6,388 nt of DNA from an uncultured Eggerthellaceae bacterium (GCA_958454405.1 CAUEBO010000101.1:1-6388); one strand, 5' to 3'. Positions 1 through 5,948 are shown, counted from the first letter of the stretch. Notes: generated from the sequence alone by a model not told the origin. Program-made: numbers and translations.

Positions 1-551
1 TCGTGCGCGATGCCGCCGCCCGCGCCGCCCAGCGTGAACGAGGGGCGCAGCACCACGGGATAGCCGAGCTCCGCCACGATGGCCTCGGCGTCGGCCAGGG
101 AGTAGGCGTAGCCTGAGCGCGACGTCTCTATGCCCAGCTCCGCCATGCACTCGTTGAAGAGCTTGCGGTCCTCGCCGCGCTCGATGGCGGCCAGGTCGCA
201 GCCGATCATCTCCACGCCGTACTTGTCCAGCACGCCGGCGCGCGCCAGGTCGACGGCCGTGTTGAGGCCGGTCTGGCCGCCGAGGGTGGGCAGCAGGGCG
301 TCGGGGCGCTCCTTCGCGATGACCTGCTCCACGAACTCGGGCGTGATGGGCTCGACGTAGGTGCGGTCGGCGAGTCCCGGGTCGGTCATGATGGTGGCAG
401 GGTTGCTGTTCACCAGCACCACGCGGTAGCCGTCGGCTTTCAGCACCTTGCACGCCTGCGCGCCGGAGTAGTCGAACTCGCACGCCTGCCCGATGACGAT
501 GGGGCCGCTTCCGATGACGAGGATGGTGTTGATGTCGGTACGCTTCGGCAT
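1..551 (-). CDS. carB: Carbamoyl-phosphate synthase large subunit, N-terminal part (runs off the window)
   Basis: This is the large (synthetase) subunit of carbamoyl-phosphate synthase. It uses ammonia delivered by CarA, bicarbonate and two ATP to make carbamoyl phosphate for pyrimidine and arginine synthesis in the cytoplasm. Only 183 residues lie in the window, against roughly 1,070 in the full family protein. The start MPKRTDI, then GSGPIVIGQACEFDYSG (14-30), NSNPATIMTDP (48-58), LPTLGGQTGLN (87-97) and RPSFTLGGAGGG (169-180), follow the E. coli CarB N-terminus almost residue for residue. These are the pre-ATP-grasp domain and the beginning of the first ATP-grasp domain (carboxyphosphate site). 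The ATG at 549-551 lies two bases after the carA stop, with a purine-rich AAGGGGGG upstream inside the end of carA, so translation is probably coupled to carA. No separate promoter is visible. Identity is near certain. Confidence 0.97.
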   Translation of the reverse strand, partial: MPKRTDINTILVIGSGPIVIGQACEFDYSGAQACKVLKADGYRVVLVNSNPATIMTDPGLADRTYVEPITPEFVEQVIAKERPDALLPTLGGQTGLNTAVDLARAGVLDKYGVEMIGCDLAAIERGEDRKLFNECMAELGIETSRSGYAYSLADAEAIVAELGYPVVLRPSFTLGGAGGGIAH

Positions 552-553
552 TG

Positions 554-1936
554 TTACCGCCCCCCTTCGGCCGCAGACCCGTGTGCGGGCGCGCCCGCCA
601 CGGTGGCGGCTTGCTCGCCGAACGTCCAGCCAGCAAGGCGGTCAGCGGCGATGTCGATGTCCAGGTAGTCCTCGCGGCCGTCCATGAGCCGTCCGAACGC
701 GGTGAACAGGTAGTGCGCGTCGGTGGGGCCGGGCGAGGCCTCGGGGTGGTACTGCACCGAGAACGCCGGGATGTCCAAGAAAGCCGCGCCCTCGGCGGTG
801 CCGTCGTTCAGGTTCACGTGCGTGAGGCGGATGCGGCCGAACTGCTCGTTGCCCACGACCGGCGCGACATGCGCGCGCGCCCAGAAGCGCAGGTCGTCCT
901 CATGGCCCTTGAAACCGCCCGACAGCTCGGGCACGAGCGCCCCCAAGCTGGGGAACAGCAGGCCGAAGCCGTGGTTCTGCGCCGTAATCTCCACGCGGCC
1001 GGTGAGCAGGTTCATGACGGGGTGGTTGCCGCCGCGGTGGCCGAACTTGAGCTTCTCGATGCCCGCCCCGGCCGCCTTGGCGATCATCTGATGCCCCAGG
1101 CAGATGCCGAACACCGGCACGCGGCCCAACAGCTTCTGCACCTGGGAGTACGTTCCCTCCACGGCCTCGGGATCGCCGGGGCCGTTCGACAGGAACACGC
1201 CGTCGGGGTCCATTGCCAGCACGTCTTCGGCCGGCGTGTCCCACGGCACGACGGTCACGTCGCAGCCCGAGCGCACGAGGTTCTGCAGGATGGAGCGCTT
1301 CGCCCCGCAGTCGTAGGCGACGACGCGGTGGCGCACCGGCGCGGGTTCGGCCACGGCGAACGCATGGCTCGCGGGCAGCGCAGGGGCCGGATGCGGCTCC
1401 GCGCACGACACGGTGGCTGCCAGGTTCTGCCCGACGAGAGGCTCGCTCGCGCGCACTTTGGCAAGCAGGCTGGCCTCGTCCACGTCGACGGTGGAGAGCA
1501 CTGCGCGCTGGGCGCCGCGGTCGCGCACGTGGCGGACGAGGGCGCGGGTGTCGACGCCCTCGACGGCCACCACGTCGTGCTCGCGCAGGTAGTCGGGCAG
1601 GCTCGCGGTGCTGCGCCAGTTCGACGGCGTGGCGCACATGTCGCGCACCACCAGCCCGCGCAGCGCCGGCTCGTCAGCCTGCGCGTCCTCGGGGTTCACG
1701 CCGTAGTTGCCGATCTGAGGGTACGTCATGGTGATGATCTGCCCGGCGTAGGACGGGTCGGTGATCACCTCGAGGTAGCCCTCGAGCGACGTGTTGAAGC
1801 ATATCTCGCCGTACACCTCCCCTTCCGCCGCGCACGACGTCCCGCGGAACACCGCGCCATCCTCCAGCACGAGGGCCGCCGGCGCAGCGGCCGGCTTCGA
1901 AGTGCCCTGCATCAGCCTCGTCGATATCTCGCTCAC
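554..1936 (-). CDS. carA: Carbamoyl-phosphate synthase small subunit (glutamine amidotransferase)
   Basis: This is the glutaminase subunit that hydrolyses glutamine and channels ammonia to CarB. The 460 residues carry the CarA N-terminal domain (about 20-180; ITMTYPQIGNYG at 68-79, NWRSTASLPDYL at 106-117, GVDTRALVRHVR at 127-138). A class I glutamine amidotransferase domain follows (about 203-418; LSNGPGDP at 249-256). The nucleophile is Cys279 in GICLGHQ, and the catalytic pair is His397/Glu399 in QYHPEASPG. The start is GTG at 1934-1936, chosen because GGAAGG precedes it by 8 bases; an ATG eight codons later has no comparable site. The protein is longer than the usual 360-380 residues. About 30 extra residues sit between QNHGF (320-324) and THVNLND (372-378), and a tail of about 40 residues follows the domain. 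It precedes carB by two bases and is probably controlled by the attenuator-like leader upstream. Confidence 0.97.
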   Translation of the reverse strand: MSEISTRLMQGTSKPAAAPAALVLEDGAVFRGTSCAAEGEVYGEICFNTSLEGYLEVITDPSYAGQIITMTYPQIGNYGVNPEDAQADEPALRGLVVRDMCATPSNWRSTASLPDYLREHDVVAVEGVDTRALVRHVRDRGAQRAVLSTVDVDEASLLAKVRASEPLVGQNLAATVSCAEPHPAPALPASHAFAVAEPAPVRHRVVAYDCGAKRSILQNLVRSGCDVTVVPWDTPAEDVLAMDPDGVFLSNGPGDPEAVEGTYSQVQKLLGRVPVFGICLGHQMIAKAAGAGIEKLKFGHRGGNHPVMNLLTGRVEITAQNHGFGLLFPSLGALVPELSGGFKGHEDDLRFWARAHVAPVVGNEQFGRIRLTHVNLNDGTAEGAAFLDIPAFSVQYHPEASPGPTDAHYLFTAFGRLMDGREDYLDIDIAADRLAGWTFGEQAATVAGAPAHGSAAEGGR

Positions 1937-1971
1937 GCTTCAGTCCTTCCGTTCTTGCAGCACACGCGTAC

Positions 1972-2002
1972 AAAAAAGCGCCCCGTCTTAGACGTGAGGC
2001 GC
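1972..2002 (-). terminator. Intrinsic terminator in the carA leader, probable attenuator
   Basis: On the minus strand GCGCCTC (2002-1996), a two-base bulge and GTC pair across the loop TAA (1990-1988) with GAC and GGGGCGC (1987-1978). A run of six T (1977-1972) follows directly. This is the classic form of a Rho-independent terminator, but it lies only 35 bases before the carA GTG and downstream of a good -10 box. It therefore either ends readthrough from the upstream gene or, more likely, attenuates carAB. Only 35 bases separate the T run from the start codon, too little for a normal promoter plus ribosome-binding site. Confidence 0.8.
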
Positions 2003-2060
2003 ACGAAATGCGAAAAGGTATGCTGCTTGCCTTGCCGGTCTCTCCGTACCGCCTTAAAGG
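1997..2060 (-). promoter_or_regulatory. Candidate PyrR-type anti-antiterminator and antiterminator in the carA leader
   Basis: The leader holds a hairpin CGGT-A-CGGAGA-G-ACCG (2051-2036). Its terminal hexaloop CGGAGA fits the CNGNGA loop known for PyrR-binding RNA. Below it is a purine-rich internal loop (AAGG side) and an outer stem CCTT/AAGG (2060-2057 with 2033-2030). The 5' half can instead pair downstream: AGGCG-GT-ACGGAG (2054-2042) with TTTCGT-G-CGCCT (2008-1997), 11 pairs including G-U. That would remove the 5' arm of the terminator at 1972-2002. The three mutually exclusive structures match the PyrR attenuation layout. The closing pair of the hexaloop is A-G here rather than C-G, so binding by PyrR itself is uncertain, and no pyrR gene lies in the window. 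Confidence 0.5.
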
Positions 2061-2069
2061 TTGCCCGCT

Positions 2070-2075
2070 AGTATA
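2070..2075 (-). promoter_or_regulatory. Probable carA promoter -10 box
   Basis: TATACT on the minus strand differs from TATAAT at one base and lies in an AT-rich patch of otherwise GC-rich DNA. The -35 is weak: TAGCGA at an 18-base spacing is the nearest match. A start near 2063 would give a leader of about 127 bases that contains the complete hairpin and terminator set described at 1972-2060. Confidence 0.5.
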
Positions 2076-2168
2076 CGCCTTTTCCGGGTTTTATCGCTAT
2101 GAAATGCAGTATTTTCGGTTGTTGCCACAGAAATATGCAGATTCTGCTTTTCGACGCGGACAGGGTCA

Positions 2169-2198
2169 GGACCCGGCTCCTTCGGGCGGGCCGGGTCC
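2169..2198 (-). terminator. Hairpin after the GGDEF/EAL gene, possible terminator
   Basis: GGACCCGGC (2169-2177) and GCCGGGTCC (2190-2198) form a perfect 9-bp stem seven bases after the stop codon of the GGDEF/EAL gene. No T run follows on either strand, so it is not a standard intrinsic terminator. It may act as a 3' stabiliser, or termination may be completed by the T-rich terminator at 1972-2002. Confidence 0.45.
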
Positions 2199-2205
2199 GC
2201 TCGGG

Positions 2206-4458
2206 CTAGCCTTCGGACCCGTCCTTGCCTCGAGCTTCGGATCCGTACACCATCTTCTCGAACAGCGCGACGGGCACCGGCGCCGAGAACACGTAGCCCT
2301 GCACCATGTCGCAATCGACCCTGCGGAGGAACTCCACCTGCGGGATGGTTTCCACTCCTTCGGCCACCGTGCCCATATCGAGCCTCTTGGCAAGGCCGAC
2401 CACCGATTCCACCACGCACTCCGCGCGCTCGCCCTCGTCGGAGAAGAACTGGCGATCGATCTTGAGCACGTCGACGGGAATCTCCTTGAGCACGTTCAGC
2501 GACGAGTACCCGCTCCCGAAATCGTCCATGGAGCAGCGGAACCCGCGCGCATGGATGTCGTCCACCACGCCGCGCAGAAGCTCCAGGCTCTCGAAAGCCA
2601 CCCGCTCGGTCAGCTCGAACTCCAAAAGCTCGGCAGGCACGCCGTGGCGATGCCGGATCTCCTCGAACGCCTCAAGGAAGTTTTCTCGGCGCAGATGCAG
2701 CGGCGAGAGGTTCACCGACACGGGGAGCGGATCCAATCCGGCGTCGATCCATGAACGGATCAAAGCGCAGACCTGCTCGAACACGCAGAGGTCGACCTTG
2801 ATCACGAACCCGTTGCGCTCGAAGAACGGGATGAAGTCGTCGGGAGGGACCAGGCCGCGCTCCGTTTCCCAACGCACGAGCGCCTCGGCGCCCACGGTCT
2901 TCCCCGTCTCAAGGCTCACCTTCGGCTGCAAGTGCACGACGAACTCCCCGTCGTCGAGCGCGCGCTCCATCGCATTCTCCATCTCCTTCTCGCGCATGAG
3001 CCGATCGTGCTCGACATCGCTGAAGAAGGAGACTGAGCACAAGCGGTCGGCGTGCGCAGTGGCGCTCTTGCGCGCGGTGTTCGCCCGGTCGCGGGCCTCC
3101 ACGACATCGACCTCGCCCTCGACCATGAAGACGCCGCAGTTGAGCTTCACCAGATAGGGGGTGTCGCTGCTCTCGTTGAAGGCGTTGACCGCTTCCGCGA
3201 TCCCGCGCAGCCGCGCGCGCAGCTCGTCTTGACGCGCGCCGTCCAACACGAGGTTGAAGACGTCTGCCGAAACCCGAGCGAGCGTCTCCCCCTCTTTCAA
3301 GGCCGAAGCCGCCGACCGGTGGACATGGCGGAGCAGGCGGTCCCCCTCCCCTTTGCCGAACCGGTCGTTGAACAGGCGGAAGTTGCTGATGTCGAGCGTC
3401 ACGAGCGCGAACGGCCCGCCCCTTCGGACGCGCGCGCCGTACTCCCGGTCGAACCGGGCCGCCGTGTGCCCGCCCGTCACCGGATCGACGAACGCGATCC
3501 GTTCCAGCTCCCGGCCATTGCGCCCCGTCATCCACATGAGATAAGCGCCGAACAGGGCGAACAGCACGACGGAGAGCACGACCACGGCAGCCAGCGCAGT
3601 TCGCATGAATTCGTTGAGCGAGCTCGAATACGTTTCAGGCGGCACGATCGAGAGCACGTACCAGCCGCCTTCGTCGAGCGGGCGGTAGTTCATCTCGCGC
3701 TTCGATCCGCCGATGGAGAAGCTGATGCTGCCGCTCGCACCCTGCATCATGTCGCGCTCCATGACGGCGAGCCGATCGTCGCTCGCGTCGGTCGCCGATT
3801 TCAGCGCGTCGAACACGTTGCCCTCTTTGAGGAGGGCATTGGGATTGTCCGAACGCAGGATGAAGTCGCCCGCGTTCGAGACGATGTGGGAGAATCCCAC
3901 GCCGTCCGATGTGTCGGTGTCGATGAGCAGCTCCATGGTCGCAGGCACCACGAATCCGACCACGGCTCCCACGCTGTTGTCGCCGGGGGCCGGCACGGCG
4001 TAGAGGGCGCCGGGTTCATCGCCGAACACCTGCACGAGCGACGAACTCACGCTCGGGTCGCCGTCGAGGGCCTGCACCACGGAATCGTAGCGCGAAGCGT
4101 CGACGGTGCCGTACCCGGGAACGGTGAGGTTGCCCGCATAGTCGGTGCAGCCGACCCACACGAACGGCGATGCATCCACCACCGCGTCGATGGCCGATGT
4201 GCGGGCCTCGTCGTTGTCCGCCACGACCGCCAACTGGCTGCCGAGGTTCTGCAGAAGCTCCAGGTTGAAGTTCAGACGCTGGTTGACCTTGTACGTCGTC
4301 TGCTGCGAGAGCTCCGCAAGATAGCGCTCGGTCTCATCGGCGACGACGGCTTCCCCGCGCGCCGTCAAGAACGCTCCCACCGTGCCGGCAAGCACGGCCA
4401 CGGCGGCGAGCATCGCCAAGAACACGCCGAACCGGCTGGTACGATCTGTCGTTTTCAC
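2206..4458 (-). CDS. Membrane-bound Cache-(degenerate GGDEF)-EAL protein, predicted c-di-GMP phosphodiesterase
   Basis: The 750 residues suggest a membrane sensor that hydrolyses cyclic di-GMP. Transmembrane helix 1 (10-31) and helix 2 (287-310) flank an extracytoplasmic region (32-286) resembling a double Cache ligand sensor (GDFILRSDN at 197-205, GWYVLSIVP at 265-273). A GGDEF-like domain follows (about 322-485). It keeps Asp356 in LDISNF and the NDRFGKGEGD segment, but the signature is SADVF (397-401) and no RxxD inhibitory site is visible, so cyclase activity is unlikely. The EAL domain (about 490-740) keeps all expected residues: Glu525 (EAL), Asn583, Glu615 (ELTE), Asp645-Asp646 (DDFGSGYSSL), Lys666 (LKIDR), Glu700 (AEGVET) and Gln720 (QGYVF). 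The start is GTG at 4458, with GGAAGAGGGAG just upstream and the N-terminal helix next. An in-frame GTG at 4506 would begin almost at the predicted transcription start, and the ATG at 4479 has a poor ribosome site. Ligand and target process are unknown. Confidence 0.92.
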   Translation of the reverse strand: MKTTDRTSRFGVFLAMLAAVAVLAGTVGAFLTARGEAVVADETERYLAELSQQTTYKVNQRLNFNLELLQNLGSQLAVVADNDEARTSAIDAVVDASPFVWVGCTDYAGNLTVPGYGTVDASRYDSVVQALDGDPSVSSSLVQVFGDEPGALYAVPAPGDNSVGAVVGFVVPATMELLIDTDTSDGVGFSHIVSNAGDFILRSDNPNALLKEGNVFDALKSATDASDDRLAVMERDMMQGASGSISFSIGGSKREMNYRPLDEGGWYVLSIVPPETYSSSLNEFMRTALAAVVVLSVVLFALFGAYLMWMTGRNGRELERIAFVDPVTGGHTAARFDREYGARVRRGGPFALVTLDISNFRLFNDRFGKGEGDRLLRHVHRSAASALKEGETLARVSADVFNLVLDGARQDELRARLRGIAEAVNAFNESSDTPYLVKLNCGVFMVEGEVDVVEARDRANTARKSATAHADRLCSVSFFSDVEHDRLMREKEMENAMERALDDGEFVVHLQPKVSLETGKTVGAEALVRWETERGLVPPDDFIPFFERNGFVIKVDLCVFEQVCALIRSWIDAGLDPLPVSVNLSPLHLRRENFLEAFEEIRHRHGVPAELLEFELTERVAFESLELLRGVVDDIHARGFRCSMDDFGSGYSSLNVLKEIPVDVLKIDRQFFSDEGERAECVVESVVGLAKRLDMGTVAEGVETIPQVEFLRRVDCDMVQGYVFSAPVPVALFEKMVYGSEARGKDGSEG

Positions 4459-4516
4459 TGGGCTCCCTCTTCCGAACATCCGGTCGCGCCGTCCCCGGGC
4501 CTGCACAAGGCTTACG

Positions 4517-4545
4517 ATTATCCCTTAAATCGTGCGCCTGCGCAA
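4517..4545 (-). promoter_or_regulatory. Probable promoter of the GGDEF/EAL gene
   Basis: TTGCGC (4545-4540) and GATAAT (4522-4517) are separated by exactly 17 bases on the minus strand. Transcription would start near 4510, giving a leader of about 50 bases before the GTG at 4458. The -35 box overlaps the last T of the terminator at 4544-4568, so the two transcription units are packed without a gap. Confidence 0.5.
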
Positions 4546-4568
4546 AAAACGCGGCGCCGGGCGGCGCG
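4544..4568 (-). terminator. Intrinsic terminator of the DUF559-like gene
   Basis: GCGCC (4567-4563) and GGCGC (4558-4554) form a stem around a GCCC loop. An alternative register pairs the outer CGCG at 4568-4565 with CGCG at 4553-4550. Six T (4549-4544) follow on the minus strand. It lies 72 bases after the stop of the DUF559-like gene and separates it from the GGDEF/EAL gene. Confidence 0.75.
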
Positions 4569-4577
4569 AACTGGAAA

Positions 4578-4598
4578 GCGAGGCCGGTCGGCGCTCGC
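4578..4598 (-). other. Second hairpin upstream of the terminator
   Basis: GCGAG (4598-4594) and CTCGC (4582-4578), continued by GCC/GGC with a one-base bulge and a GACC loop, form an 8-bp stem followed by TTTCC on the minus strand. It sits just before the stronger terminator at 4544-4568. Tandem hairpins are common in 3' untranslated regions; this one has only a short T stretch. Confidence 0.4.
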
Positions 4599-4640
4599 GG
4601 CTGCGCCCTTGCAGGGTCGGTTCCCGCCACCCCGGCCGCC

Positions 4641-5630
4641 TCATTCGAACCCCACGGGAAGGCCCAGCTGCCGCCGAAGCCGCAGTTTCCGTGCATGGTA
4701 GCCCGACACGCGCACCTGCGCGCGTTTTCCCACGTGCCGACGTATCGTGTTCGCTATCGTGTCGGTGGCGGCAAGGCTGTCCAGCTCGTCGTTGGTGATG
4801 CAGACGACCTTCCATCCCATGGCCGCGAGCGCGTTCGTCCTGCGGGAGTCCTCAAGGCGCTTCGCTTCGCCCTCGTGCGCCCAACGGCTCTGGTACTCCA
4901 CGTCCAGCTTCGCCTCCGGCCAGCACAGGTCGCACCGGAAAAACGACTTCCCCGTGATGGCCCGCGCCGCACGGCTCGCTTCCACCTTGAAGTTCATCCG
5001 AGGAATGCCCAGGCCGTAGCCGCCGCGCGCATGCGGCAACCCCAGCACGAGCGCCTGCTTCGTCTCGCGCGGCGAGGCGGATCCGTCGGCAAGGTAAGGA
5101 ATCGCACGCGCCACGCTCTGGGCGCCGCCGAGCGACGGGTTCCGCGCCGCGAAGTCGCGCAAAGCGCGAACCGAGGCGAGAGGCTCCGTCTGATAGGCCG
5201 AGGTCGACGACGTCCGCTTGGTCCGATAGGTTCCGCATACCTCGTACCCCAGCTCAAGCAGGTCGATCTCATCCTTGGCCAGCAAAGCCGTCTGAACGTA
5301 GGCGAAGGGCGCGCCGCAGACGCCGACGGCGTCCGAGAGCCGGCGGATCGAACGCCCTCGCACTTCCCTGGTGCACACGTGCGGCACACGACGTGAAGTA
5401 GCCCGGCACCTTGACGCAGTTCCCAAAAGGATGTGGGCCGGCCGCTCGATCGACAAGCCGGGATGGTGCGACTCGATTCGGGAGACGATGCCTTCGAGGT
5501 CGGCCACGCTCGGCGCGCGAGCGGGAATGCCGCGCGTCCCTCCGTTCGTCCAACCCAGCTTCTCCGCATCGACCGCTCGCAGAATCTGAAAAGCCGTTCG
5601 GTATCCGAAACAAACTTGCATGCGTTCCAT
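4641..5630 (-). CDS. DUF559 / Vsr-like PD-(D/E)XK endonuclease-domain protein (AbiEi-like architecture)
   Basis: A 329-residue protein, probably soluble, with no signal peptide or membrane segment. The C-terminal part (about 225-300) resembles the DUF559 fold of very-short-patch-repair-like nucleases: FRCDLCWPE (231-239), LDVEYQS (242-248), His252, DSRRTNALAAMGWKV (261-275). Candidate metal ligands are Asp234 and Glu245. DUF559 proteins usually have Glu-x-Asp where this has Glu-x-Gln (Gln247), so activity is uncertain. The middle (LLELGYEVCGTYR, 124-136; ADGSASPRETK, 181-191) looks like a lineage-specific region I recall from multi-copy coriobacterial proteins. The N-terminal part may be a DNA-binding or AbiEi-like domain, which is inference. 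The start is ATG at 5630 because GAGGAGG lies five bases upstream; the frame stays open to 5957, but that stretch looks non-coding. No partner toxin gene is adjacent. Its role is unknown: repair, defence or a domesticated nuclease. Confidence 0.8.
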   Translation of the reverse strand: MERMQVCFGYRTAFQILRAVDAEKLGWTNGGTRGIPARAPSVADLEGIVSRIESHHPGLSIERPAHILLGTASRCRATSRRVPHVCTREVRGRSIRRLSDAVGVCGAPFAYVQTALLAKDEIDLLELGYEVCGTYRTKRTSSTSAYQTEPLASVRALRDFAARNPSLGGAQSVARAIPYLADGSASPRETKQALVLGLPHARGGYGLGIPRMNFKVEASRAARAITGKSFFRCDLCWPEAKLDVEYQSRWAHEGEAKRLEDSRRTNALAAMGWKVVCITNDELDSLAATDTIANTIRRHVGKRAQVRVSGYHARKLRLRRQLGLPVGFE

Positions 5631-5680
5631 CGAAACCTCCTCGTTCGCCCAAAGCTGCGAGGATCTTGCAGACGTGGCAC

Positions 5681-5724
5681 GGGGAAACGAGGGTTGGTTT
5701 CCCCTACGGACTGCTTCGCGAAGC
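5681..5724 (-). other. Two hairpins in the 5' leader of the DUF559-like gene
   Basis: GGGGAAAC (5681-5688) and GTTTCCCC (5697-5704) form a perfect 8-bp stem with an 8-base loop. GCTTCGCGAAGC (5713-5724) is a 12-base perfect palindrome. Both lie between the predicted promoter and the ribosome-binding site, in a leader of about 120 bases. Neither is followed by a T run on the minus strand. A regulatory role is possible but not shown by the sequence. Confidence 0.4.
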
Positions 5725-5757
5725 GAAGAGCGCCTGCACTGGCTCGATGACGGGATG

Positions 5758-5766
5758 ATTCTACCA
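5758..5766 (-). promoter_or_regulatory. Probable extended -10 promoter of the DUF559-like gene
   Basis: TGGTAGAAT on the minus strand is an extended -10 (TGn followed by TAGAAT, one mismatch to TATAAT). No convincing -35 is present, as expected for extended -10 promoters. A start near 5751 would give a leader of about 120 bases. The box abuts the left end of the inverted-repeat element, so insertion of that element may have shaped this promoter. Confidence 0.4.
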
Positions 5767-5948
5767 CGCGCTGCGCAAGAAAAAGCACGGTTTCCGTCGC
5801 AATGTTGCGCGAAAACCGTGCTTCGAGCGAGCAATGCGAGGGTAAATGACCGTGACCTGGGATCATGCGATGCCATGCAGCCGATCGCCCGGCGAAGCGC
5901 CGTCCAAACGCAACATTGCGGCAAAAACCGTGCGTTTCGCGCAGAGCG
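5767..5948. repeat. 182-base element bounded by imperfect 40-base inverted repeats (MITE- or REP-pair-like)
   Basis: The left end (5767-5809) and the reverse complement of the right end (5948-5909) share, in order, CGC-CTGCGC (9 of 10 bases), an A-rich spacer, GCACGGTTT, four variable bases and CGCAATGTTGCG. About 35 of 40 aligned bases match, with one 3-base gap. The core CGCAATGTTGCG is itself a palindrome apart from its central two bases. The inner 99 bases hold only small dyads and no credible gene. No target-site duplication is obvious at the ends. It could be a miniature transposon-like element, a pair of REP-type palindromes, or an intergenic regulatory module. Confidence 0.6.
5777..5823 (-). 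terminator. Intrinsic terminator downstream of pyrC, formed by the left repeat
   Basis: AAGCACGGTTT (5783-5793) and AAACCGTGCTT (5813-5823) are a perfect 11-bp stem. It is extended inward by CG/CG and by CGCAA/TTGCG (5798-5802 with 5805-5809), nearly 18 pairs in total. On the minus strand the hairpin runs into TTTTTCTT (5784-5777). It is the best intrinsic terminator for pyrC transcripts, about 180 bases after the pyrC stop, and it insulates the following gene. Confidence 0.7.

Noticed and set aside
1933..2004. GTG-initiated 23-codon frame in the carA leader whose TGA overlaps the carA start, a possible leader peptide
   Set aside because: No Shine-Dalgarno-like sequence precedes it, and it begins just before the terminator stem. 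Its codons show no pyrimidine-sensing logic I can recognise, so chance is more likely.
551..2071. Long plus-strand open frame of about 506 codons opposite carA
   Set aside because: It lies antisense to a certain carA gene, is rich in Ala, Arg, His and Val as expected from the complement of GC-rich codons, and has no recognisable domain or ribosome site.
4459..4506. Upstream GTG (4506) and ATG (4479) as starts of the GGDEF/EAL gene
   Set aside because: The first would leave almost no leader from the predicted promoter and the second lacks a well-placed ribosome site; the GTG at 4458 has a purine-rich site at proper spacing.
3052..4701. Plus-strand open frame of about 549 codons opposite the GGDEF/EAL gene
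   Set aside because: It is an antisense shadow of a clear multidomain gene, with Arg/His-rich composition, and it also runs across the terminator and promoter region at 4517-4568.
5767..5948. CRISPR array or insertion sequence
   Set aside because: Only two copies of the motif exist, in inverted orientation, with no regular spacers and no transposase gene between them.
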